Positions 32,669-45,441 of a stretch of DNA of 64,000 nucleotides are shown here, piece after piece. The notes under the pieces were generated by a model. The model worked only from the letters and a program-made list of their open reading frames with translations, searched no databases and was not told the origin of the DNA. The stretch covers positions 338,618 through 402,617 of the forward strand of contig NW_019773614.1 of assembly GCF_001039355.2 (NCBI RefSeq), given 5' to 3'. Made by a program: the position numbers and the translations under genes. How positions within the stretch are numbered: the stretch's first letter is position 1; every line of letters starts with the position of its first letter. Origin of the DNA: Lingula anatina. Its lineage: Eukaryota; Brachiopoda; Lingulata; Lingulida; Lingulidae.

Positions 32669-35600
32669 CTCGTCTAATGCTGCATTAATCCTAGAGATAT
32701 TCTGTGTACTATTAGTAGCCATGATGTAAAGTGACCGAGCCAGGGCAGTGGCCAGAATTTGAATATCTCTGCTCAGCTGAATAGTGGTGTTGAAGTTTTC
32801 TGGACGGTCAGATGGCCAGTCCATACCTTGACCCTTTAACGTATCCAGACGGCTGTTGTAAAACCTGAAAAATATGACACGGTTAAGGTTTCTGAACATA
32901 TGATAAGTCATAATAATAATAATAATATAATAATATATTTATTTTAAGTCTAAACTCCATATGAATATGTTCGTTAGACTTTACAAATATGTACATACAT
33001 ATAACAAGTATACAACTGGTCAAAACACGCTGTGTACAATCTCGCCTCCCTGGGGAGGATACAGCCCCGCTGCCGTATGAGGCGCTGAGTGCTATCAATC
33101 TTACAATATCGTTCTCTGCCTGACCAGGACCCTGCTTCAACCCCAAAGTGCTGAGTGCCAAGCGGGGAGACAGCAGGTACCGTTTATAAAGGACTGGTAT
33201 GTCCCCGGACGGGTTTTGAACCCACGTCCTCCCGCTCTGGAGGCGGACACTCTAACCACAAGGCCATCCGGTCGGTTATAATCTTATTGGTAATCATATA
33301 CTGAATCTATTTGCAGTTTGGTTCTATCGAACTCTTTTCCAGTTAATTTATCCACCCAAGTAAAAAAATCAATAAAGGAGGGTGTCTTTTTCTACTGAAT
33401 AAGTACTACCAACCTGGTGCATGTTTGACAATGTTTAAATTTTACAGTTGCATGATTTCTTCCTATGAGGCAAGGTGCACGAAAAGAAAAATTTACAGAT
33501 CTAGTAGATATCTCAATGAGAAACAATTCACTCTCTAGAACTTGAACTGTCCTGACCTGTTTTTAAACTCCCTCTCATGATCAGCCAAAACAACTCCTGA
33601 GATGTTAGCTTTCTTCAAGAAACTCTGGAAAGATGCAGGTGGCAGTGGCTGGGGCACTGCAGTGCCCTCTATAGTCAAGTTGGTTATATTCATGCTGGCC
33701 ACAGCTTCTTGGAAGTTAATCTTAAGTTTTGTTACCTGTAACACAATTAAGACAGTGGAGGACAAAATTCAGCAGTACATCAGGTAGTATCCTTATTCAT
33801 AATAAATAAGAAAGTATATTAAATAATTCAGTGTCTCTAAATTTCAGCTGTTGATTTGAAAAAACTGCCAGCATTACTGAGGATAATGATCTATTCTTAT
33901 TAATTCCCCAAACCTACCTCTTTTGCCAACTGTCCATCTCTCTGACTGACAGGGTCGCTATGGAGATAGTACGCCCCTCCCTCTGCCAGTCCCACCTGAC
34001 CCACCTCTACAAAGTGGGCAATGTGTGAAAAGTTCATGACATGAATGCCATACTTGTCTTTATTCTGTGGGAAAACACCAGTCTCTATGTCATATACCAT
34101 ACGCCCTGAGCCAATGTAGTCTAATGATTCCTAAATATAATTAATTTTATAGTTAGGTAAAGATTTTAAATGAATTTTTGATACTAATGGCAAAATGAAT
34201 TACATAGACAAATAAGAAAAATATCACAAATATCAAATATTATCACCTAAATTCATGACAAAGTAAGTTTTTGTCTTTGGTAAAAGAATAATTTTTCTAT
34301 TTGAATTTCAAGAGTTTAACAAAATAAATCATTACACGAAAATTTACACAATTCGACCAAAAAAGTTATCTCAGACTGTAGTAGTGCACCCCTGTATCTT
34401 ACCCCTTGGAAGAAAGTGAACATGATATCCTTTGCATTCTTATCTTCTACTATATCCTGCTTGACCCGTCCAATAGCCTCTGCTGCAGCCAGTAAGGTAA
34501 TAAAACTGACCACTGGGCTTTCAAGCTCAGCATACTGAGCTTCAAACAAACCAAATGAGTCCAACTGTAAAAAAATCACTAGGTAATCAATTTTAGCGCC
34601 CTCACCTTTATGAAGAGATATTATTAAGTAAAAGCAAAATCAGCAACAGCCCAATCAATAAGTCTGACTAAAGTAAATTTGCTGCGTCTTGCCGTTCAGA
34701 TCCCCTAAGTGTGCATTTAAATTTTGTGGACTTTTTACAGCCAAGTTAATCCCAGTTTTAATTTCTAAACATCATGGACACATTTCCACCAAACTGAATG
34801 GGAAGACTTTTCAAAATGAAAAATCTAACCCTTATAATCAGAAATATCATTTATTTGGCACAATTAAGAAATATTTGCTTTATTCACTTCTACATGCAAT
34901 TACAGTAATGTAGGCTATAACTGACCCTGGCAGTTGCCATGATGATAGACTTCTGGGGAAGAGATTCATTGTTTGACACAGGTTTCAGCAATCCATACAC
35001 ATTCTGGTCTCCCAGCGGGTCACAGTAGGTTTCTGAAAGGTACAGAAATTTATTCAATTATTTCGTAAAAGTGTGGATTACCTTTATTTTGACAAGGCTT
35101 ACAATTAATAAAAGATCCAGAGTCTTTTTTCTAAAAAAAACATGAAATATATTTACAAGCCTATCACCCTTTTGTGAAGAAAATGCATTGGGATATAATA
35201 TGGGTTAGAGTTCATCCAGGCAACGTGTTGGATAACTTAAATTAAATGTCCAGATTTACAAATTGAACTAACAAACTTGCTCACCATCTGCACATTTGTC
35301 AGCTTTTTATTACTTCAGAGTATTTGTATCTGCACACTTATTTCATGTCATCCTACTTAGAATCTTATAAACCAATATTTACAGAAAATGAGGAGATAAT
35401 TAAATCAAAGGTTTCCTTACACTTAAATACTTCATATTTGTATCACATTAGCATCCTCCTTAAGATTTATTGGGAACAAAATGAATACTTCCTTAAGCTA
35501 AAAGTGAGGGCCTACCAGCAAATAACCATGCAGCATTCAAGCTGCCTGTGCTGGTTAATATGCATTTGGAAATATATTGTTGTATTCAGAATTACCAGGA

Positions 35601-36539
35601 TTTATATTAATTATCCTCTTGGTTCTACTGAGGCAGGTGTGTGAATCCTTGGCACCTGTCATGAAATCTTTCAGCTGTGCAGCACACAGGGGGTGTTCCC
35701 TTGGAGTGCCATTGATGGGTTTGTTAAAGGCAGCAAAACACTGGAAATAAAAATATGATATTCATATCAGTTGACACTCTCGTAGAAAAACTTGTTAAAT
35801 AAAGCAAATATCATATTCGGAAGATGAACTCTGTTAAAATCCCAATACTGGGTCTCCAAATATGCTTAAATAAAAGTACAATATACAAACTGTCATGGGC
35901 TAAATATACACTTTCCCCAGTCTTTCAAAAAGTGTTCTTCAAAGCTGATGTAGAGCATAATGAATAAATGGAGAATAAAAGACACTGTCCTCCTTCAAAA
36001 TTTCACCAACATCAGATATCATTCATATTACAATATTGGTCTCCTCTATGGTAAGCCATGCATGTTTGAACTTAAAACAGCAAAAAAAAATGTAATTACA
36101 TTAACACTCATGTAGACAGTATAGCTTGGTTATTGAGGAAAGCTGGAAAACTGCTGAAATTTTCACGAAATTTTAAAATGAGCAATATATAAATATATAT
36201 ATAGGTCCAAAGTCCTTTGTGTGCCTTTTACTAACCAACTTTCTCTTTCTTTTTTGACAATAAAAATATTTGATATCATATATCATTATTACAAAATACC
36301 TTGTGTATTATGTAGTCTATTTCTGTTTCGTTCTGTACAGAAAATATCGGCATGCCAAAGTCCATGAACATCAGGCCATTGCCAGCAGTGTTCCATGTGA
36401 CATTACTGCAGTCTGCATACTGGCTGTTCTTGTCATACAGACCTGTGATTTAAATATTGTAGTCATTTTAATGATTTTAGTATATTAGCCATTATTGTAA
36501 GGCGCCTTGAGATAGAATGTAAGGCGCCATATAAGAATC

Positions 36540-36581
<42 letters not shown>

Positions 36582-37498
36582 TTGAAACCAAGTACATTAT
36601 CTTCATAATTGGGAAAAAACATCATGTGTGAGGTGAGAAGGAGGCAAAGGGCAGTCTAGAAAGTACATTGTAATTCCCAATTTATTCCAGGTTTCTAATT
36701 CACACTATACCATCAAAGGAAAGTTTCTTACCATTCACATTATTGGGACACGACTGATCAGGAGAGAAATGAAAACTAGAAGGCAGCGTGGAGTTCTCTT
36801 TGTTGATCACCATAATTCCATTAACCTTCCCAGATTGCTTGATAGCTATCACATTGGTCCTGCAGAGAAATAAAGTTGGTCTAAATCATTAAAGTATGAA
36901 TAAAAAGCATGCTTTATTATATCTGACACTAAATATTTACGTAATTGACATAAAATTTTGTTAATGACCCTGCACTATATCTGCTTTAGATCAGCAAGTT
37001 CTTAGACCTTAGTTTCCCAAAGTACATAACTGGTGAACTGCTCTGGCTGTTCCCCCCACCCTGTCCTTATTACGCGTATATAGCTGGGTCCCGTAACTCA
37101 AAAGCATAGCGCATTGGACAGAGCGCAAGTGTCTCAATTCTGTAACTCGCCCCACATAAAACATAGTAGCCTCTATGTGATATCGCTATTCACAATACAT
37201 GATGCTTTTGAGTTATGGGGGCCCTGGTGAACTGCTATGTCCTTACCCCCACCCCGGCCCTTGTTACCTGTACCTACCTGTTAAAATGCTCTGGCTCCAT
37301 CAGTAAAGCATATGGCTGGTGAGGACCTGCTTCCAGCACCCAGTCCAGATCAGACTTGTTTTCTATATAATGCACCACACCTACATTTCCTGTCAGGTCA
37401 GCTGGAGATGAAATTAGGTGGTTAACAGGGAATCAGGTACAGGTTTTTGTAGAAAATTTAACAAAAAAATACTACTTTGAAATATATTTTTAATCTTA

Positions 37499-37556
<58 letters not shown>

Positions 37557-38558
37557 CATAACATGTAAAGAAAATAATGCCCAAAAAATTGAAATTTAAT
37601 CCAACGTTGCCACTGCTCTTTCTTTTTAAGTGTACAAGCTATTTGATCAAAACAAAGTACTAGTCCACTGAAATGACCCAAGAAACCAAATAAATGATGG
37701 TACTCAGTGAAGACAAAAATAAAATAAAACTGGTTAAAACAAAAGCCAAGTCTTTATGATACTGATAACCTCCATTTTAATAACTTTTTGGGCAGTTAAG
37801 AGATGAATAAGAGGGATACTCACATGTACAGCCAATTTGGTGTGTGCCATTGAACCTGCGGAAACAAGCACTTGTCCCAGTCACATCAAAATATATCAGT
37901 TTTTGCACACGAGTACCTGAAGCTGAAATGGAAGAGAGCATACCATTTCTTTTTAGTTGAAGATGCTGAAAAAAGAGGTTTCCATTTTGATTGGGTGGGA
38001 GAGAGTACATAGAAGTATGATCAGCTTAAAAAACAAGTATTAAATTGTCAGTTATGTCTTACAATGTGGCCTTTACTGAGCGGAAACAAAGCAATTAATC
38101 TCTGACATGTCAACAAGTCTGTTTGATACACTACTCACTAGCTGTTTCTGTATCAAAAGTGGAAAAGAAAACGCCGGCTACAAACTGACAAACCGATTCC
38201 GCCTCGTATATCTGGCTGAACAAGTTGATTACTTGAGAAAATTTCATTTAAAGAGCACATTTTCATTATAAAATAAAACCATCGCCCATCTACGATTAAT
38301 AAAATTACTGTCAATACTTACTACTTAGTATTTGCTGAATCGTGTTGATATGAGTCACAACTCGATCAGACTTTCCAGTCTATTATTCAACCTTGATATA
38401 TAAATAAAGACTGGTAACACATCTACCTAACTTTAATATGAACCAAATAACGTATTTATTACTTCTGGTTGAACAAAAGATTGTTATTTGCACTTCTTAC
38501 CTGTATTTATTAAAACAACTAAGGGTAACAAAAGCATACACTTCCTCCAGTCGGCCAT
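32669..38558 (-). CDS. NCSTN: Nicastrin (gamma-secretase subunit), 5' 11 exons
   Basis: Nicastrin is the substrate-gating subunit of gamma-secretase, the membrane protease that cuts Notch and many other type I proteins. Exons: 38501-38558, 37824-37922, 37278-37401, 36732-36859, 36300-36442, 35596-35740, 34926-35032, 34403-34564, 33918-34130, 33557-33735, 32669-32864. All have GT/AG borders and matching phases, giving about 518 residues. The start [19 protein letters not shown] is a signal peptide. Family landmarks are [57 protein letters not shown] (the DYIGS motif with the Glu before it), DPVSQ and [15 protein letters not shown]. The last roughly 190 residues and the transmembrane helix, expected at lower coordinates, were not found. 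Introns carry a tRNA-like SINE, a (TA)n run and ATT repeats. Confidence 0.95.
33000..33278 (-). mobile_element. tRNA-derived SINE in a nicastrin intron
   Basis: On the minus strand the head (about 33278-33205) folds as a tRNA cloverleaf. It has an A box TGGCCTTGTGG, an anticodon stem TCCGC/GCGGG around the loop CTCCAGA (anticodon CCA, as in tRNA-Trp), and a B box GGTTCAAAACC with a five-pair T stem. The acceptor stem has only about five pairs. A non-tRNA body of about 200 bp follows, ending near a TAA-type simple repeat. Confidence 0.65.
36538..36580. repeat. (ATT)n microsatellite
   Basis: Trinucleotide run in a nicastrin intron, next to a TAAGGCGCC direct repeat pair at 36498 and 36521. Confidence 0.9.
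37503..37553. repeat. (TA)n microsatellite
   Basis: Dinucleotide array in a nicastrin intron. Confidence 0.95.
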
Positions 38559-39487
38559 CTTTGTTTCCCATAATGCCTTGTCAAAAGGGGAAATCCTGTG
38601 CCAAGAGCAGCGCACACTCAGCGCACAGTGAGCAGCCAAGAGCCATTCCTGAATGCGGCCTATTTTGTTGTTTCATTTTGGATGTTTGAAAACTGATTGT
38701 TAATTGACATTTACTATATGGTTCAATTTCGTTGAAAAATTTCTTGTAATCCCATGCTTTGTTGGCGGAATTTTAAACAAATTTCACAAAGAATGCACGT
38801 AGAACACGTAGCCTACAAATATGTAGGCCTACCAGTAGCTGGTGCCTACATATGTAGGCCTATCTTAGTTGATTACAGTAGGCCTAATGGGAATGAAAAT
38901 CTACATTTTTATTACTTATGGTGGCCTGAGATGATTTCCTTTGATGGAAAAAAAAACGAAATCTGTGCCTCATACCTCAAAATTTAGTAATTTAATTTTT
39001 TTTTTCAAATTATTTTTGTCTTTTCCATAGACATATAGGCCTATATGCCTACTAGGTAGGTCTATATAGGCCTATAGACCTATAATTCGTGCAATAAAAA
39101 TATGAATTAATTTCAACTACGGGTATTTTAGCCTCTTTTAGCCTACTATCGGCTTTGTCCTTTCTCATGGGTCAACGCCTCGACTTTCACCGTTCCTGCG
39201 TTTGGTCCCTCTCTACTCCCACCTCTTTGATAACATCCATGAACCTTTTCCTCGGCCTCCCGCGCTTTCTCTTCCCTGGCGGTTTCATTGCCAGAATCCT
39301 TTGCCCCACATTTCTCTTGCCTCCGTCTGAAAAGCCCATCCAATGTTTTTTTAAATAAACTTTGTCTCACCTTCTCATTTCTCAAATTAGTGCCATTCCC
39401 AACGAGAAACGTGGTGTGAACACTAGGGCCGTATAGAAAATAAAAGTTGTAGGCCTACTCTGAAGATAATTAAGATCGAATGAGTTA

Positions 39488-39538
<51 letters not shown>

Positions 39539-40194
39539 GCCTATTATTATCATTATTATTAAAAGGCTAATCAATATATTGTTACCAGAATTTTGTAATT
39601 GATAACCATTATGAGAACTATGCGGTGTATAACACAAGAAGTTCGTTAGCTGTAGGCCTATAAAAATAAAAATAAAAAAAGCCATTTACGAACATTTAGA
39701 AACAGCCTAAGGACACCCGTACAGTACTCAGGCCTGTATGCCTGCCATCATGTCAACCAGTTTGACAATATCTTAATTCACAAATCATATATCCCCTGTA
39801 TTTTTTTCATCAATAAGATAACATCACGAAATCCATCTCAGATAGAAAAAAGAAATAGAGAATTGGCATAAATTCGCAATGCAACGTACGCGCATCATGC
39901 CTGCGAATATGCATGAATTTCTTAATTAAGATGAGGGAAGCTATTGCTAAAAGATTATTTATGTTTTCAGATTCATACAGAGGTGCAATTAAAATATCAG
40001 TATCAGATATGTGAAGCCTTCTGCCGTACCTTGTTTACCTTTAAGGAATTCTAACACTTTCTGTGTGGATCGATATCGTGTGACTGAAGTGATGGGGATT
40101 TGCTATATAACATATGTCACTGCGTCGTGTGATTTCAGTTTCAGGGAGTGGCAGGCTTAGTTATCTGATTTATCAGCTACAGACAGAATATAGC
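38559..40194. other. Divergent intergenic region, repeat-rich
   Basis: Between the divergent nicastrin and Ly6-type genes lie many copies of TAGGCCTA (38815-38885, 39030-39085) and an ATT trinucleotide array at 39488-39538. Promoters of both genes should be here, but I see no clear core promoter motif. Confidence 0.45.
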
Positions 40195-43100
40195 ATGTTT
40201 TGCTGGCTTGCTGGATTTGTTGTCTTATCTATCGTATCTAAGGGTAAGTCTTCAGTACAAACTGATAAAAGATTGTGTGCTTTTTGGTGATTGGTGATTT
40301 TTATCTTATAATTCTTGACTCATTATATTACGAGTTTTTTTACTAAACGATTCGAAACACACTGGCAGCGAGCACTCCTAATAGAAACAATATAGAGATT
40401 AGACTGAGATCAGTTCTGTTTGTCTAAATTGGTGATAATATAACATAATTTGCCATGAAGAGTAGAAACTGAAATCAACATCAGAAATATGTAAATTATG
40501 TCATCTTTGCTTGTTGAACAAAATTGAAAATAATCATGAAAAAAAGCGAATTATCCCTACATTTGTGCATCGCACTATATATATAATAAATAGAAAAATG
40601 AAGTAGCATGATGCCTATCATCACATATACCCCTGTAAGAATGTTTTTACTGGTTCAAAATAAATGTAAAGGGGATTTGTTGAAAGGGTTGCCAATACAG
40701 TTGCAGTGAATGCAATGAATTCCGCGCAATATGCTTTCGTGCTATCGAGTGCAACAATTCACGTACAAGTATGTTTGATTTCTACCCTGAGTTTAGATGT
40801 CATTGGAAAAATCAGTGTTTTACCTGACGTACGTTTTTAGTATTGGAACTGCAGAGGCATTGGTGGATCAGTGGCGAGTTACTGGGGACTTATTAAACTC
40901 GGAGCGTTGCGCTCATAACTGTACAACGGCTGCCAGACCTGTTTGTTACGAAGTCTCATTATATAGCGCGATACCTACTATGACATGTATAATCTCGCTA
41001 ATGGGTTCTTTTGCGTGATTTGATTTGCTTAATAGAAATATGAAATCTGCCCACCACTAGAATTTTATCCAAGAAATAATTACACGGAATCTTCCCAAGG
41101 GGGCGTGAGAATAAAATTGTTTCAATTCAGCTGCATTCACGCCCCTAACTCTATACAATTAATCGAATATGAAAAAACTTCATAGGAAGAGAACCTATCC
41201 GAGATTAAAAATTGGTTGCATAAAGGTTGTAGGCTGTAGATTATAGTCATCCAACGGATACAGATGCATCTGCTCTATAAAAAAAATTCTGACCATATTT
41301 AGTCGACATATTTCACCGTTGTACCTAAGATATAGACCTACAGATGTACAGTGTATATAAGGGGTGGATACAAAACTTTAATATTATAGTCGTAGAAACT
41401 AAAACGCAGTTAAGTGCTGTGCGGCGTTTAAACAACAGCTAGGTACCTTACATTACATTCCATTCACTGCAATTACAAATCTGTAGATAAAGGAAATCTT
41501 AAATAACCACAAACAGCATGTTATTTTGTGATTGTCAGCTTGAAATGATACGGATTCATTTGGACTCAAAGGTAATCCCATAATCTCTCTTTAAATTGGG
41601 AGTCATTCAGAGTTTATTTGAAGTCAAGAGAAATAAAGAATGTACATGTAGACTAACGCGGAGTCCTTCGGTGACAGTATGTATGATATTTCTCGCTGAT
41701 TTCAGGGCGTTAACAGCTTAGTGAAGTGAGAGCGCAGCTGCGAGATGTTTTCATAAACATGTAACAACAATCTAGTGTTTTGATCGTGATTTCAAGGCTG
41801 GTTTACATTGGTTCATTTGAGGTGCATGACTCCTGCGCGCAAAAATATATCTATTTGGAAGATAAAGATATATATTATTTTTATAATAACAATAAAAATA
41901 TTTCTTGGTTTTGCCTTTTTTTTTTTTTTTTTTTTTTTTTATTTTTTTTTTTTTGAAAAGGCAATTACGTGACAATCATACTTCACAAATACACTGTAAA
42001 AACAGTGCTTAGCTCTGAGACACATTTCTAAGCGCCTGTTTTGTCTCATTTTTTCCACGCGTTTAGCACCTAAGCACGTTTAGCCTATTAACATGTTACA
42101 CGCTTTGACGTGCTTGACGCCTAATAAATGTAGGGTGTATTTGTTTAACTTTAAGGTTTAACGTTTTCAACTGTTTCAGTCACTCTCACACACACACGCG
42201 CGCGCGCGCGCGAAGTCACGGTCAACTTTGACTGCTATAGCTATCTCTATCCACAACAGGGTACCGTGAACTGTCAACATAGTTGATTCACACCATCATC
42301 TTTACAGCGGGACTTATTCATCCTTGTGTTAGCTGACCTTGCGAGGAAGTTAATTGGAATATATTTCTGAAAAACAAGTTAGGAAAATTCACTAGTTTAC
42401 TAAAGACACGAAACAACTATCACTTTTACTTTAAAACATTTTTGTTCATATTTTGATAAAATGCGTTAATTTATTGATGTTCATTTATTTTTTCCAAAAG
42501 TAATGAACAATAGAACATCAGGATGATGGTGGAGTATTCATTATAATGGTTTATTTAAGCTTTCATCACATGCTGGTTACTTTGGTAACGATAGTCCGAA
42601 TATTTTTCAAATCGCACCGCTCTAGTCGCCGACTAACCCAAGCCCATTTTGGAATTAACCACTAACTGTAGTTCATACAGCATAAGACGTGTTTTGGTGA
42701 TTAATAAAAAAAAGTTTTCAAAACATTAAATTATGTTTTTCCAGAATGTTATAAAACGCTTATAAAACTGCAAGGGCATCATTTTGCATGGAGTTAAAAA
42801 CACCCATAACGTTACCATGACGTTATTCTATACCATCACCATCATGTAACCAGCTGATAACGTCGTGAAAACGTTATTTGTTATTTGGATTATTACTTAA
42901 GCAAAATTGCTGAGTCTTGTAAAAAACTTGTTATGGGATCGTATATATGGGATTGTGAAGCATCTTTTTCTGTGACGAGCTTGAAAAGCTAAACATGTTT
43001 AGCAGCTCCACGCGTTAAGGAATTCCACACCTATAGCAGCTCCATATGTTTAGCAGCCTCACACGCTTAGCAGGGGAAGTGCTTAGCCAATGTGCTTAGC

Positions 43101-45400
43101 TAGTGATAGACTTGTTATAGAATCATATGCCGGTGAAGCTAAACACAAAGCTAAACGTGTAACAATGCCAACGTGTCTAGCTTTTTCTTCTGTGAAACGT
43201 TTGAAAAGCTATACGCGTTTAGCATTTACACAGATTTCTAAATGCGTATAGGTGCCTAACGTGTGTTGTATGTATTTAAATGCTAAACACTGTTTTTACA
43301 GTGTAGTTACGCACTCAGAGAGCGCAGACAGCTCAATTCGATTATTAATTAACTAACTAATTAGCTCTATTTTTTAGTAAATAAATAATTTAACTAATGA
43401 ATTAATACTAAACAGATAAATAAATACCACCGAAATTTAGTCCATTTCGGAGTTATCCTGAAAATTTGCTCAATATCTCTCTGTAACATTTTGCGTAATG
43501 ATAAACAGACTTTATTAATTTACTAATAAATTAATTATTGGGTCGCCCCCCAAATCATATAGTTTGCGGTTTGTTTCACAACAGACAGTATATTTTAAAA
43601 AATTCTTCAAAATAATCATCATTTTTATTTTGCTTACAGACAAAAGGACAGACAAACGGAACAAAAACATATATTACCCTCCTTGGCGGAGGTAATTATG
43701 ACATACGCTTATTTATAATGAAGGTACAAATACACTGACATACAGTTAATTATACATCTGGTAGCGCGCATTACTCGTGAAACTCTCTGTAAGAAAGAAT
43801 GTCTTCGGTTTTCACTAATTGTGTTGCCTTTAGACATTCCGTTTCAGTCCTGGATCGATATTTGTTTGCACCAGCTATCAATGTGAAAACTTGCCTTGCC
43901 ACTCATGCATTGCTTGCCGGCATCGTTGCTTACGTGTCTCTCTCACACTTAAAGATTGACACACTCAAACAATCTGGTATTGATTTTAATGATATTGCAG
44001 ACACTGTGAGTATTATTAAGTGGAATGTTTCGTCTTATGAAGATGAAAAGAGAGACCCACAGAGAGACCCTACAGTAACTGAAAATGTTGACGTTTTGAA
44101 AACCGGGTAAATCCAAAAACACCAAGTATACCAGGCAAAATGTTTGGACCCTACTGGTAAAAATTGTGCTTCATGTGAAATGATTATTTATTGATTAAGC
44201 GTTGCAGGGCCCCACAGCAAGCTTGGTTGCCACTTTGGAAACTTACAGTATCTCTATAATTGGTGCCAAATATCCACGAAACATTTTGATATATGTGTCA
44301 GTGCTAGCCCAAGCTGTACAGATAGCAAAATAATCACCAGACTTGCATGTTAATGGAGTCGCTTGTATGTGATCGTGACTCATTTTATTTTCTGCCCTAA
44401 TTATATACGCAGGTGGACGTGTGCAATTTGAAGTATTGAAGGTTTGTATGACAACTCTTCAGTTTGATTGGAAAAGTACCCTAAAACGGATTTTGCTGGG
44501 GTAAATAATAATTTCCCATACTTTCAATGGTAAATGAATCATTTTGACATTCTAAGTTAGCCTTTTTATAGTAATCACTTAAGAGATTATTACCGAGGTA
44601 GCCATATAAGTAAGCCCAAGTGGTCCGATGGCAAGCACAGATTTTAAAATAATTGCAATATTAAACCGTATATTTTATGTGCTATTTACAATGTATTTAT
44701 TGTGGTATTCCCAATCTCATATGAAGACTTGTTATCCTTTTAACCTTACTTTCCATCTTGAAGTAGTAATATTGTTCGTCTGAATTAAATGTGAATTATT
44801 TAAAAAGAAATGGATTCATTAATTTTATACACGAAGTGATGCAGAAAGCCTTTGTTGAATATGTCGCCTTGCTGCTTCAAGCAGTCTCTTTGAACAATGT
44901 GGAATGCATGCATGCTCGTATACAAAGCAAAGCCTTTTTTATTAAAAATTAAATCTGAATTATTCAAAAGGAAATGAATTGATTCATTTTGTACATGAAG
45001 TAATGGCCTCGAGCCTCATTCACCACTTGTACCAGTATTAACTAAATAGCTTGGCCACAATGTACACATTATAAGCTACACTAAGCAGGAAAAAACTACT
45101 CGCAGCCAAGCCCTTTTTTCTATTTTTTGACTTTCAGGTGTGCACTTAATAATGAAAGAGTTACTATTAGTATGATAGAGGGGTTTCCAGAAAAAAATGC
45201 TTTCGTCGTAAAGACCGTTTTCTCAGGCTTTTATTCCATCAGTGTCTATCCAAAATTCTCTCAAAAATTCAGATGTTTTCTGGAAATCAGTTCAGAATAC
45301 ATTTGATGTGGGGAAATTATATGCACAAGTACATGTATAGGTCCGAAATGTTCTGCAATACCATAGATTTACAAAACGCACCCTGGTACTGTTAATATAA

Positions 45401-45441
<41 letters not shown>

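Noticed and set aside
33205-33278. A functional tRNA-Trp gene
   Set aside because: Weak acceptor stem and an attached SINE body; better read as a retrotransposed tRNA-derived element.
41772-41975. Lys-rich frame
   Set aside because: Translation of a poly-T tract.
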